64,000 nt of DNA from positions 1-64,000 of the forward strand of contig JAFVXW010000016.1 of the NCBI GenBank assembly GCA_017500935.1, given 5' to 3'. This document shows positions 34,313-42,226 of this stretch, in pieces. The DNA is from Lachnospiraceae bacterium (GTDB taxonomy: Bacteria; Bacillota; Clostridia; Lachnospirales; Lachnospiraceae). The notes under the pieces are model-generated. The model was not told where the DNA came from. It did no database searches and saw only the letters and a list, made by a program, of their open reading frames with translations. The position numbers and the translations under genes are program-made. Each line of letters opens with the position of its first letter. Position 1 is the stretch's first letter.

Positions 34313-35305
34313 GAGGAAAGTGCATATCGAGCAGTTGATACCATTCTTCTGAAAAGAAATTGGCTAATTGGGTATCGAATTGCGGAGGAAACTTTATTAG
34401 GGGAAGAACGTGCTGAGTATGGTGCACAGATAATTAAGAAATTATCAAAAGAATTAACTGCAAAATTTGGAAAAGGGTATACAAAAACGAATCTTTATAG
34501 TTTCTATTCCTTCTATAAATATTTTCCGGAGATTTTCCACTCAGCGAGTGGAAAATTTGAAAGATTACTTTCATGGACTCATTATAGAACTCTGTTGCAG
34601 GTAAAAGATGATGTAGCAAGAGCATGGTATGAAAAAGAAGTATATGAACAAACCTGGAATGTGCGTACATTACAACGTAATGTAAACACGCAATACTATT
34701 ATCGAATTCTACAGTCACAGAACAAAGAACTAGTTAAACAGGAAATGTTAGAAAAAACTATATAATTTCAAAATGATAAGCTGGAATTTATTAAAAATCC
34801 AGTGATTGCTGAGTTCTTAGGTTTATCTTCTAATATAAGTTTCACTGAAACTGAATTAGAGACGTGCATTATTTCAAATATACAAAGTTTCCTGATGGAA
34901 TTAGGAAAAGGTTATGCTTTCGTTGCTAGACAGCAACATATAAAGACAGAAAAAGAAGATTATTTTATTGACCTTGTATTCTATAATTATTTAATGAAAT
35001 GTTTTGTGTTAGTGGATCTAAAGACAGGGAAAATAACACATCAAGATGTTGGGCAGATGGACATGTATGTTCGTATGTATGATGAACTCAAAAAATCACC
35101 AGACGATAATCCAACGTTAGGGGTTGTTATGTGTACAGAAACAGACGAGGATATTGCAAGATATTCTGTTTTGCATGGAAATGAGCAGTTATTTGCAACA
35201 AAATATAAATTATATTTGCCAACTGAACAGGAACTGAGAGAAGAAATCGAGACTCAGAAAGCAATATTTTATCTTCAGCAGAAGGAAAAAGAAGATATGG
35301 AATAA
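34268..35305 (+). pseudogene. DUF1016 (YhcG-like) nuclease pseudogene
   Basis: The reading frame shared with rlmD encodes a DUF1016 protein: N-terminal helical domain (RNWLIGYRIAEE, LYSFYSFYKYFPEIFHS, TWNVRTLQRNVNTQYYYR) and C-terminal PD-(D/E)XK nuclease domain (EFLGLSS, GKGYAFVARQQHI, YFIDLVFYN, FVLVDLKTGK, DVGQMDMYVRMYDEL). It is interrupted by an in-frame TAG at 34310-34312, which is also the rlmD stop, and an in-frame TAA at 34763-34765. There is no frameshift. The open part 34802-35305 (167 codons) still encodes the whole nuclease domain and could be translated from an internal ATG, but no convincing ribosome site is seen. DUF1016 proteins are usually linked to restriction systems or mobile DNA. 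Confidence 0.85.
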
Positions 35306-35317
35306 GGGAGGCGTAAA

Positions 35318-35911
35318 ATGAATATAGCAGTTTTTGCTTCGCATGGAGGCAGTGATTTACAAGCCATCATTGATGGATGTAAAAATAATAAGATTAATGC
35401 GAAAGTTGTTGTTGTAATCAGTAATAATGGAAATTCAATGGCATTACAAAGAGCAAAGAATGAAAAAATATCAGCATATCATATGAGTGCCAAGAAATAT
35501 GGTTGCGAAGAAGCACTTGCGCAGGAAATACTAGCAGTTTTATCTAAATATGATGTGGATATGATTTTCTTGGCAGGCTACATGAGAATGTTACATGTTT
35601 CTGTATTGAAGAAGTATAACAATCGAATTTTTAATATTCATCCTGCATTGTTACCTAAGTTTGGAGGTAAAGGAATGTATGGGATGAATGTACATAATGC
35701 TGTAATCAACGCAGGTGAAACTGAGACAGGGGTTACGATACATCGAGTAAATGCGGAATATGATAGTGGGGAAATCGTTGCACAGACAAAGGTGCCTGTA
35801 ATAGAGAATGATACACCTGAAATCTTGGCCGCAAGAGTATTAGAAAGAGAACATGAATTTCTAGTTGAAGTTATTTCAGATATTTCAGAAGGCAAGATTA
35901 TATTAGGATAA
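35318..35911 (+). CDS. purN: Phosphoribosylglycinamide formyltransferase, orphan copy
   Basis: A 197-residue formyltransferase of the GART/PurN family, which transfers a formyl group from 10-formyl-THF to GAR in purine synthesis. Catalytic residues are in place: N106 and H108 in FNIHPALLP, and D149 in AEYDSGEIVAQ. The ribosome site GGGAGGCG lies about 7 bases before the ATG. The gene is AT-rich, sits 12 bases after the DUF1016 pseudogene and far from any other purine gene, so it probably came with the island. It may formylate something other than GAR, since this fold also serves sugar and amino acid formyltransferases. Confidence 0.85.
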   Translation: MNIAVFASHGGSDLQAIIDGCKNNKINAKVVVVISNNGNSMALQRAKNEKISAYHMSAKKYGCEEALAQEILAVLSKYDVDMIFLAGYMRMLHVSVLKKYNNRIFNIHPALLPKFGGKGMYGMNVHNAVINAGETETGVTIHRVNAEYDSGEIVAQTKVPVIENDTPEILAARVLEREHEFLVEVISDISEGKIILG

Positions 35912-36079
35912 TTCGTGTTAACAAGAAGTAAGTCAGATTTATTATGAGTAGACAATTCGGTTGCTCAACGAAAATACAGTCGAGACGGTATGTCAGCTGG
36001 TAAGAGCGGATAAAGAAGCAGAGTACAGAAAATTTGAATAGCAGGAGAAAGAGATTCCTGATTGTGGTTGGAAAACGCT

Positions 36080-36132
36080 AAAAGCCAACATTTGATTTCA
36101 AAAATGAAAGTCAGATGTTGGCTTTTATTTTT
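36080..36132. terminator. Bidirectional terminator between purN-like and araC-like genes
   Basis: Stem of about 15 bp with one mismatch (36081-36095 with 36111-36125) and T-runs on the plus strand; it lies in the 219-base gap between convergent genes and reaches the AraC stop codon. The rest of the gap holds nothing recognisable. Confidence 0.8.
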
Positions 36133-36997
36133 ACCTTTGCTTTCTGTATTCATTAGGTGTCAATCCGTGTTTTTTTGAGAACGCCTTTATAAAGTAGGAA
36201 TCATAATTATATCCGCAGCATATTGCAATTTCATTTAAATTCAGATTTGTGTGTCGAAGCGCTTCTTCGGACATTCTTAATCGATAATCATTCAGGTATT
36301 GAATTACTGTCATACCGGTTTGAGATTTGCATTGTTTATTAAGGGTGGTACGATTGGAACCCACATAGGAACAGATATCATCAAGCGTTAATCCCAAATG
36401 GTAATTGCTGTGAATGTATTCAAGGGCATGATCCAAAGGGGTTTTTCTTGATGTTTTTTTCTCATAAAGCAGGATGAATTCATCTTCCAGTGCATAGAGG
36501 ATCTGCAGTAAGTAGCGCCTGATCCGGCAGGTCCATTTCCCATCGCTTTGTGATAAGCATTCCGAACCCATTACTGAAACGCTGGCATGTATCTGCATCA
36601 CAGTTACACCGTTCAAAATGAAAAGACCGTTATAAGTGTCGTTGCGTAATAAGAACGGTTCAATCAGATTTCGGTCGTGCATGTCTTCGATATTCTGAAA
36701 AATATTTCTTTGTAAGGCTTCTTTGGTTAAGCTGCTGTTTAAAAACATAGGATCAAAGAAAAATGATTTGGCAGCAGCTCTGTTTTGTTCGATCAGAGAA
36801 AATTTATCGTCAGCATTAAGGCAGAGAATGAACGGTGCATCCAGACAGTACATAGTGTGGTTCAGTGTAAATTTCCAGGTTCCGTCAGTGATTAAAGTAA
36901 GGGTCAAATAATCTTGAGAAGGATAATTTTGGAAAGTTTCTGTTGGGGAGAAATTAATTTTTATGTATCGATTATCGTAACGGCGATCTTTAAGCAT
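36131..36997 (-). CDS. AraC-family transcriptional regulator (island)
   Basis: A 288-residue regulator. The N-terminal 185 residues are a poorly conserved cupin-like sensing domain (DYLTLTLITDGTWKFTLN). The C-terminal 100 residues hold two helix-turn-helix motifs (LTLDDICSYVGSNRTTLNKQ and LNEIAICCGYNYDSYFIKAFSKKHG) and end NEYRKQR. The start at 36997 was chosen because AAAGGAG lies 8 bases upstream; an earlier in-frame start would add 73 implausible residues. It diverges from the mini-HlyD/ABC operon and is the likely regulator of that operon. AT-rich composition. Confidence 0.88.
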   Translation of the reverse strand: MLKDRRYDNRYIKINFSPTETFQNYPSQDYLTLTLITDGTWKFTLNHTMYCLDAPFILCLNADDKFSLIEQNRAAAKSFFFDPMFLNSSLTKEALQRNIFQNIEDMHDRNLIEPFLLRNDTYNGLFILNGVTVMQIHASVSVMGSECLSQSDGKWTCRIRRYLLQILYALEDEFILLYEKKTSRKTPLDHALEYIHSNYHLGLTLDDICSYVGSNRTTLNKQCKSQTGMTVIQYLNDYRLRMSEEALRHTNLNLNEIAICCGYNYDSYFIKAFSKKHGLTPNEYRKQR

Positions 36998-37086
36998 TTG
37001 ACGACTCCTTTCTTTTGTATGGATTATAGAGTATTTGAAGGAGACATACAAGAATGGTTGCAGATAATATAAGAAAATATTGCGGA

Positions 37087-37095
37087 TGTTATAAT
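37087..37095 (+). promoter_or_regulatory. Extended -10 promoter of the ABC export operon
   Basis: TG-T-TATAAT, an extended -10 element with no good -35, as expected for an activator-dependent promoter. It would start transcription near 37102, about 54 bases before the mini-HlyD gene, and lies in the divergent region next to the AraC-family gene. Confidence 0.55.
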
Positions 37096-37155
37096 GACGA
37101 AAAATGATGATACAGATTACAATTATTGGCAACAGTTGAGGAAAGGAGAACAGCA

Positions 37156-37557
37156 ATGAGTAAAGTGAAAAGCAAGTTTCTAAGGATGTATTTAAAATAC
37201 ATCGTAAAATCATCAAAATGTTTTTGGGCTTATTTGGGTATATTTACGGTTTTGTTTCTCTATATGACATGTTGTATTCAGTTAGAAGAAAGAAAAGAAT
37301 ATCAGGCCTTTGCATATAAAGATGAGATTGTCTTAACAAAGATTGCCGAAATAAACGCGATTGTTCATAAAATCTATGTCTATACAGATAAAAATGAACA
37401 GGTAGAAAACTTTTCTGTAACGACGGTAGGGCTTATGGATGGGGAACTGCATTTATATTTACAAAAACCGCAGGAGATATTTGCGGGAAGTGTGACCGCA
37501 GAAATCATAGTTGGAAAAAGTTCTTTATTTTCTTCTATTTTGAAGGGAGGAAGATAA
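37156..37557 (+). CDS. Mini-HlyD-like membrane adaptor
   Basis: A 133-residue protein with a basic N-terminus, a single membrane helix (about 22-40, AYLGIFTVLFLYMTC) and an extracytoplasmic beta-rich region. Its end, AGSVTAEIIVGKSSLFSSIL, matches the pattern at the C-terminus of HlyD-type membrane fusion proteins, but the long coiled-coil hairpin and lipoyl domains of normal HlyD (350-450 residues) are absent. It begins the ABC operon, 4 bases before the first exporter gene. GGAGAACAGCA precedes the ATG. It is likely an accessory subunit of the two ABC proteins. The match to HlyD is by eye and short. Confidence 0.6.
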   Translation: MSKVKSKFLRMYLKYIVKSSKCFWAYLGIFTVLFLYMTCCIQLEERKEYQAFAYKDEIVLTKIAEINAIVHKIYVYTDKNEQVENFSVTTVGLMDGELHLYLQKPQEIFAGSVTAEIIVGKSSLFSSILKGGR

Positions 37558-37561
37558 ACAA

Positions 37562-39295
37562 ATGAATGTTAAATTAAATTATTTTTCGGCATTTTCTTTT
37601 TTGCGCCCCTTTATTGAAAAGTACAAAAAACATTTTATTGTATTCCGGCTGGGTTGGTTGGTGGATTGTATATTTCAGGTTGTGAATCCAATCCTGCTGG
37701 GAATCATGGTTGATGAGATTGTTTACTATCAAAACATGCATACTTTTTTATGGATTGCATTTGTATTTTTTACATGTATTGTGTTTTCGGGAATTTTATA
37801 TTTTTTCATTTATGCACAGCATGCGTATTTGATGAGTATGTTTGTATTTTCTATTCGAAAAAAATTGTTTCTGCATCTGCAGAAATGTGACGCTTCCTTT
37901 TTAGATACAGAACCGGCAGGCAACATACTGAATGTATTACAGGATTATCCGGAAGAATGCATGCATTTTGTAATAAGGAATGTGATACATTTTACGAACG
38001 GTATTTTATTGTTGGTGTTGTATGCAGGGTATCTGTTACATGCTGATTGGAGAATTGGGAGTATATCTGTGATTGCCGCTGTTTTGGCGATGGTCATCAG
38101 TATTAAGTTTTCAGGGAAAATAAGAGCGTTGGGAGGAAAAGAAAGAGAATATTCCGATAAAAATGTCAGTTGGATATATGAAATAGCAAAATCGTTACGT
38201 GATATCAAAATACTTGGAGTTTTTGATAAGGTTACAGAAAGATTTGAAACAAATCAGAAAAATCTCTTTGATGTGAATGTTAAAAAAGAGCTTCTTTCTC
38301 TTCATGCAGAAAATGCTGTAAAGCTGGTCAATCTGGGAATTCAGCTTTTAGTTTATGGTATTGCGGCATTTCTTTCTGTACAGGGGGAGATAACGGTAGG
38401 CATGCTGATCGTTATTTTCGCTTTTTATGACAAATTGGCAAGTAAGGTACATGAAATTGGGAGAAGTTATCTTGATGCACAGAACAGAATTTCTTATATA
38501 AAGAAGATTCGGGACTTTTTGCAGGTAAAAGAGGAGCCGGATGGTGCGCAACGGTTGGTAGTTAAAAATGGAGAAATTTTGTTCCGCAATATTACCTTTG
38601 GTTACGACAATCAGAAAAAGGTTTTGAATAAGGTCTGCTGGAACATAAAGGCAGGAGATCATGTGGCTTTAGTTGGAGTCAGTGGATCAGGAAAAACAAC
38701 TTTGGCGCATTTACTGCTGCGTTTTTATCAGCCTTCAGATGGCAACATTGTAATTGATGGCGTCGATATTACAGAATGCAGTTTGGAATCAATCAGAAAA
38801 AACATTGGAATTGTACAGCAGGATACCTTGATTTTTGATGGAACAATCCGGCAAAATCTGCTGTTGGGAAATATACATGCAAATACAGAGCAGATGATAG
38901 AAGCATGTCAGTTGGCTCAAATAAGGGATTTTATTGAAAACTTACCGGATGGCTTAGACACTGTACTGGGAAGTCATGGCATTGAAGTATCGGGTGGGCA
39001 AAAACAGAGACTTGCAATTGCAAGAATTTACCTGAAAAATCCATCAATCATTATCTTTGATGAAGCTACGTCTGCCTTAGACGGTGAAACCGAAGAAGTA
39101 ATCCATGAGGCATGGAAACAGGTCTTAAAAGGAAAAACTGCTCTGGTTATTGCTCACAGGCTGCGTTCGGTAATGCTGTGTGACAGGGTGGCAATTCTGG
39201 ATAATGGAAGGATTGTTGAAGAAGGGGAGACCGAAGAACTGGTAAAGAACAGTGAGAGATTCAGGGGATTGTTTGCAGTCAGCCAGGGAGAATGA
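37562..39295 (+). CDS. ABC exporter, permease-ATPase fusion (first of pair)
   Basis: A 577-residue type IV ABC exporter: six membrane helices (about 20-310) followed by a nucleotide-binding domain with Walker A GVSGSGKTT near 375-383, signature VSGGQKQR near 478, Walker B SIIIFDEATSALD and H-loop AHRL. No C39 peptidase domain is fused, so any peptide leader would need another protease. It ends 3 bases before the second exporter gene; such pairs usually form heterodimers. Both signature and Walker motifs are canonical here. Confidence 0.93.
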   Translation: MNVKLNYFSAFSFLRPFIEKYKKHFIVFRLGWLVDCIFQVVNPILLGIMVDEIVYYQNMHTFLWIAFVFFTCIVFSGILYFFIYAQHAYLMSMFVFSIRKKLFLHLQKCDASFLDTEPAGNILNVLQDYPEECMHFVIRNVIHFTNGILLLVLYAGYLLHADWRIGSISVIAAVLAMVISIKFSGKIRALGGKEREYSDKNVSWIYEIAKSLRDIKILGVFDKVTERFETNQKNLFDVNVKKELLSLHAENAVKLVNLGIQLLVYGIAAFLSVQGEITVGMLIVIFAFYDKLASKVHEIGRSYLDAQNRISYIKKIRDFLQVKEEPDGAQRLVVKNGEILFRNITFGYDNQKKVLNKVCWNIKAGDHVALVGVSGSGKTTLAHLLLRFYQPSDGNIVIDGVDITECSLESIRKNIGIVQQDTLIFDGTIRQNLLLGNIHANTEQMIEACQLAQIRDFIENLPDGLDTVLGSHGIEVSGGQKQRLAIARIYLKNPSIIIFDEATSALDGETEEVIHEAWKQVLKGKTALVIAHRLRSVMLCDRVAILDNGRIVEEGETEELVKNSERFRGLFAVSQGE

Positions 39296-39298
39296 GAT

Positions 39299-40993
39299 AT
39301 GAGAGCAGTGATGAAATATCGGTGGAGTATACTTGCTGTATTAAAAAAATATGCTTATGATGTAAAGAGATATTGGACAGTTCTGGCAGTATTGAGCCTG
39401 GTTACGATTGTTTTGGAGTTTTACATCCCCAATTTATATAAGATATTTGTAAATGATGTGATTCTGGGGAAGAAATTAAGTAAACTGAGCATGGTTATCG
39501 GTGGATATCTGCTTGCATTTGCGGTAACTTATCTGGTGGATTACGGGAAAATCCTTTCTAAATATAAGGTGGTGAATACCGTGCTGTACCGGATTAGAAA
39601 ATCTATCCTTGAACGTTACTTTTCCTTTACTTTTGCAGAATGTGAAAAAGTAAATATTGGTGATCTGAAGATGCGGATTGATGATGATACGGAGAAGATA
39701 CGTGAATTTGCTTATGAACAGACCAGCAGTTATTGGGTGGAATGGATAAAGCTGATCGTCAGTATCATTTTACTGTTTCAGATCAACAAGCAGATCACAA
39801 TATTGATGTTACTGGCGGTTCCGGTTACTTTTTACATAGATAATATACTCAGTAAGAATGAGAAGAAAGTTCTGGAAGTCAGAAGAAGTAATCTGAAAAA
39901 TTTGACATCCTGGATGCATGCATCTGTTACCGGATGGAGGGAAACAAAAGCATTAAATCTGGGAAAAAGTCAATTGAGAATATTTTGCAGATATTGGCAT
40001 AATGAAATGCTAATTTATGCGAAATGGATCAACTATTGGACAGCAAGAGTTCTGATTGTTCCCAAAATTAAAAATGATTTTCTGATGCGGTTTGTATTAT
40101 ATCTTCTGGGCGGTATCCTGATCATGAATAAGTCAATGACAATTGGAGATTTACTTGTTTTTGCGGTCTATTATTCTATTTTTTATAATGCTGCACAGAA
40201 TATTTCTTCTTTGGATGCTGGGTTACAGTCTAAAATGCCATTTATAGATCGCTTAATGGAATATCTTATTGAGCCGTGTCAAATCAGACAGAGTGGAATC
40301 TTACCGGGAGACTCAGGAAGTATTGAATTACAGTCTGTATCTTTTTCTTATGAGGGAACAAATGATGACGTATTTACGGATTTTAGTATTGTGATTCCAA
40401 AAGGAGAAAGAATCGCATTTGTAGGAAGCAGCGGGAGCGGTAAAACAACCCTGCTGAAACTGATTACAGGAATGGTATCGCCTAAATCCGGTCATGTACT
40501 TTATTCTGGCATTGATCTGCAGGATATTGATCTGGAATATATGCATAGAAGAATCGGATTTGTAATGCAGGAAAATATCCTGTTTAATCTGTCCATCCGA
40601 GAGAATCTGTTGTTTGGAAAACAGGATGCCACAGAAAAGGAACTGGAAGAGGCGTGCAGGAAGGCCTGTATCTATGATTTTATCTCGGAATTAACGTATG
40701 GATTTGATACTGTTATTGGTGACAGGGGAATGAAGCTTTCCGGAGGACAAAGGCAGAGGCTTATTCTGGCAAGACTTTTTCTGAGGGAAGTTGATGTTTT
40801 TATCTTTGATGAAGCGACAAGTGCATTAGATCAATATAGTGAGAGTATTGTGCATGATGCAATTCTTAATATTTCGCGAGACAAGACGATTATTGTGGTT
40901 TCACATCGGGAATCTTCGCTTCAGCTGTGTGACAGAATTGTAGAAATAAGTCCGGTCTCCCCATTACCCACTTGCACAAATCCTATTTTGTGA
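39299..40993 (+). CDS. ABC exporter, permease-ATPase fusion (second of pair), altered 3' end
   Basis: A 564-residue partner of the preceding exporter. Six membrane helices (about 18-305) and an ATPase domain with GSSGSGKTT, LSGGQRQR, VFIFDEATSALD and the H-loop VSHRES. The last residues after DRIVEI, SPVSPLPTCTNPIL, do not look like the normal continuation of an ABC ATPase and coincide with the return to non-island composition, so the original 3' end has probably been lost at the island edge. All catalytic motifs are intact. A heterodimer with the first exporter is expected; cargo unknown. Confidence 0.9.
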   Translation: MRAVMKYRWSILAVLKKYAYDVKRYWTVLAVLSLVTIVLEFYIPNLYKIFVNDVILGKKLSKLSMVIGGYLLAFAVTYLVDYGKILSKYKVVNTVLYRIRKSILERYFSFTFAECEKVNIGDLKMRIDDDTEKIREFAYEQTSSYWVEWIKLIVSIILLFQINKQITILMLLAVPVTFYIDNILSKNEKKVLEVRRSNLKNLTSWMHASVTGWRETKALNLGKSQLRIFCRYWHNEMLIYAKWINYWTARVLIVPKIKNDFLMRFVLYLLGGILIMNKSMTIGDLLVFAVYYSIFYNAAQNISSLDAGLQSKMPFIDRLMEYLIEPCQIRQSGILPGDSGSIELQSVSFSYEGTNDDVFTDFSIVIPKGERIAFVGSSGSGKTTLLKLITGMVSPKSGHVLYSGIDLQDIDLEYMHRRIGFVMQENILFNLSIRENLLFGKQDATEKELEEACRKACIYDFISELTYGFDTVIGDRGMKLSGGQRQRLILARLFLREVDVFIFDEATSALDQYSESIVHDAILNISRDKTIIVVSHRESSLQLCDRIVEISPVSPLPTCTNPIL

Positions 40994-40999
40994 TATTGT
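40972..40999 (+). promoter_or_regulatory. Possible promoter of the argC operon
   Basis: TTGCAC, 16-base spacer, TATTGT. It overlaps the last codons of the second ABC gene at the island edge and lies about 32 bases before the small gene that precedes argC. Confidence 0.45.
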
Positions 41000-41030
41000 A
41001 AAAAAGACAGATCAACACAGGGAGAACACC

Positions 41031-41261
41031 ATGTTTTTCAGAGAAGACAACACCTACAACGAAATCCGGGAGAAATCCCTGCTGCAGTGGCTGGATGAAA
41101 TGGAACGGCACGAAGACGTGGCTGTGCGCTGCGGCGTAAAGCTGTGCCGCGAATATATGCAGTATCTGCAGGAAAAAAATGAAAGACAGAAACAGGAGCT
41201 GGCGCTCAAAGACAGTTACCTGAAAAAAATAGCAGCAAAAAACAGGGAGATGAAAAAATGA
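41031..41261 (+). CDS. Small charged helical protein, unknown
   Basis: A 76-residue protein, not recognised. It is rich in Lys, Glu and Gln, and its second half (LCREYMQYLQEKNERQKQEL, then KDSYLKKIAAKNREMKK) should form a continuous amphipathic or coiled-coil helix. GGGAGAACACC precedes the ATG. Its stop overlaps the argC start (ATGA), so it is translationally coupled to argC and is very likely expressed. Confidence 0.7.
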   Translation: MFFREDNTYNEIREKSLLQWLDEMERHEDVAVRCGVKLCREYMQYLQEKNERQKQELALKDSYLKKIAAKNREMKK

Positions 41262-42205
41262 AGACAAAAATTTTTATAAACGGCAGTGAAGGCACCACAG
41301 GACTTCGTATTTTTGAACGTTTTGAAGGCCGCGATGACATTGAATTATTGAAGATTCCTTCTGAATTGAGAAAAGACCCCGATGAGGTAAAAAAATACAT
41401 CAATGCATCCGATATAACATTTCTTTGCCTGCCCGATGCGGCGGCAAGAGAAGCGGTTGCGATGGTGGAAAATGAAAATGTGCGCATCATCGATACTTCC
41501 ACCGCACACAGAACACTGGAGGGATGGGCTTACGGCTATCCTGAACTCTCCAAAGAGCACAGGGAAGCGATCAGAAATGGCAAGCGCGTAGCAGTTCCCG
41601 GCTGTCATGCGACCGGTTTTATCACTATCGTATATCCTTTGATCGCAGGCGGCATTCTGCCCGCAGAATATCCGGTTTCCAGTTTTTCCCTGACCGGATA
41701 CAGCGGCGGCGGTAAGAAGATGATCGCAGAATATGAAGGGGAAGAACGCGATGCAGAACTGGATTCTCCCCGTGAATACGGCCTGACCCAGAACCATAAG
41801 CATTTAAAAGAGATGAAAGCTATCACCGGATTAAGCAGAGAACCGCTGTTTTCTCCCATTGTTTCCGATTATTACAGCGGTATGCTGGTGTCCATTCCTT
41901 TTTATGCGGATATGTTAAGCGGCACACAGACTCCTGAAAGTGTACACGCATTTTTCAGTCAGTATTTTGAAGGCGAGCAGTTTGTGCGCGTGATGCCCCT
42001 TGGCGCAGAAGCAGACACAAGAGGCTTCCTTGGCAGCAACAACTGTTCCGGATGGGACGGCATTGAGATTTTCGTGACAGGCAATGCAGAACGTATTCTG
42101 GTTTCTGCCAGATTTGACAATCTGGGCAAAGGCGCTTCCGGCGCAGCTGTACAGTGCCTCAATATTATGCTTGGCTGTGACGAGGCAAAAGGTCTGAAGC
42201 TGTAA
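41258..42205 (+). CDS. argC: N-acetyl-gamma-glutamyl-phosphate reductase (short type)
   Basis: A 315-residue enzyme of the short ArgC type, which reduces N-acetylglutamyl phosphate to the semialdehyde with NADPH in arginine synthesis. The N-terminal nucleotide-binding site is INGSEGTTG (7-15) and the catalytic cysteine C116 is in VPGCHATGF. Typical blocks SLTGYSGGGKKM and the final NNCSGWDGIEIFV/ NLGKGASGAAVQCLN are present. No other arg gene is adjacent. It overlaps the upstream small gene by four bases. Confidence 0.92.
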   Translation: MKTKIFINGSEGTTGLRIFERFEGRDDIELLKIPSELRKDPDEVKKYINASDITFLCLPDAAAREAVAMVENENVRIIDTSTAHRTLEGWAYGYPELSKEHREAIRNGKRVAVPGCHATGFITIVYPLIAGGILPAEYPVSSFSLTGYSGGGKKMIAEYEGEERDAELDSPREYGLTQNHKHLKEMKAITGLSREPLFSPIVSDYYSGMLVSIPFYADMLSGTQTPESVHAFFSQYFEGEQFVRVMPLGAEADTRGFLGSNNCSGWDGIEIFVTGNAERILVSARFDNLGKGASGAAVQCLNIMLGCDEAKGLKL

Positions 42206-42226
42206 ATAGAAATCAGGCAGATTGCC

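Larger units (their letters stand above)
34256..40990. other. AT-rich accessory island (edges inferred)
   Basis: Base composition and codon use change sharply to AT-rich at about 34.26 kb and back at about 40.99 kb. The left edge lies inside the rlmD frame; the right edge lies in the last codons of the second ABC transporter. A near-identical ten-base sequence, TCCTATATTG at 34256-34265 and TCCTATTTTG at 40981-40990, marks both edges, possibly a degenerate site duplication. Content: broken DUF1016 gene, purN-like gene, AraC regulator, mini-HlyD, two ABC exporters. No integrase or transposase is present. Confidence 0.55.

Noticed and set aside
34802..35305. Stand-alone PD-(D/E)XK nuclease gene
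   Set aside because: The upstream sequence in the same frame encodes the rest of a DUF1016 protein, separated only by one TAA, and no ribosome site precedes the internal ATG, so it is treated as part of a pseudogene.
35975..36015. tRNA-like D-arm remnant (TCAGCTGGTAAGAGCG) suggesting an attachment site
   Set aside because: Only about 20 bases resemble a tRNA, no anticodon or T-arm is present, and there is no integrase or second copy.
37054..37107. 17-codon peptide with two cysteines (KYCGCYND) as a possible export precursor
   Set aside because: It overlaps the extended -10 element of the exporter promoter, so it would lie upstream of the transcript start, and its ribosome-site spacing is poor.
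37094..37159. 21-codon peptide whose stop overlaps the mini-HlyD start
   Set aside because: Its ATG lies within the -10 TATAAT region, so it should not be transcribed as a coding leader; no good ribosome site.
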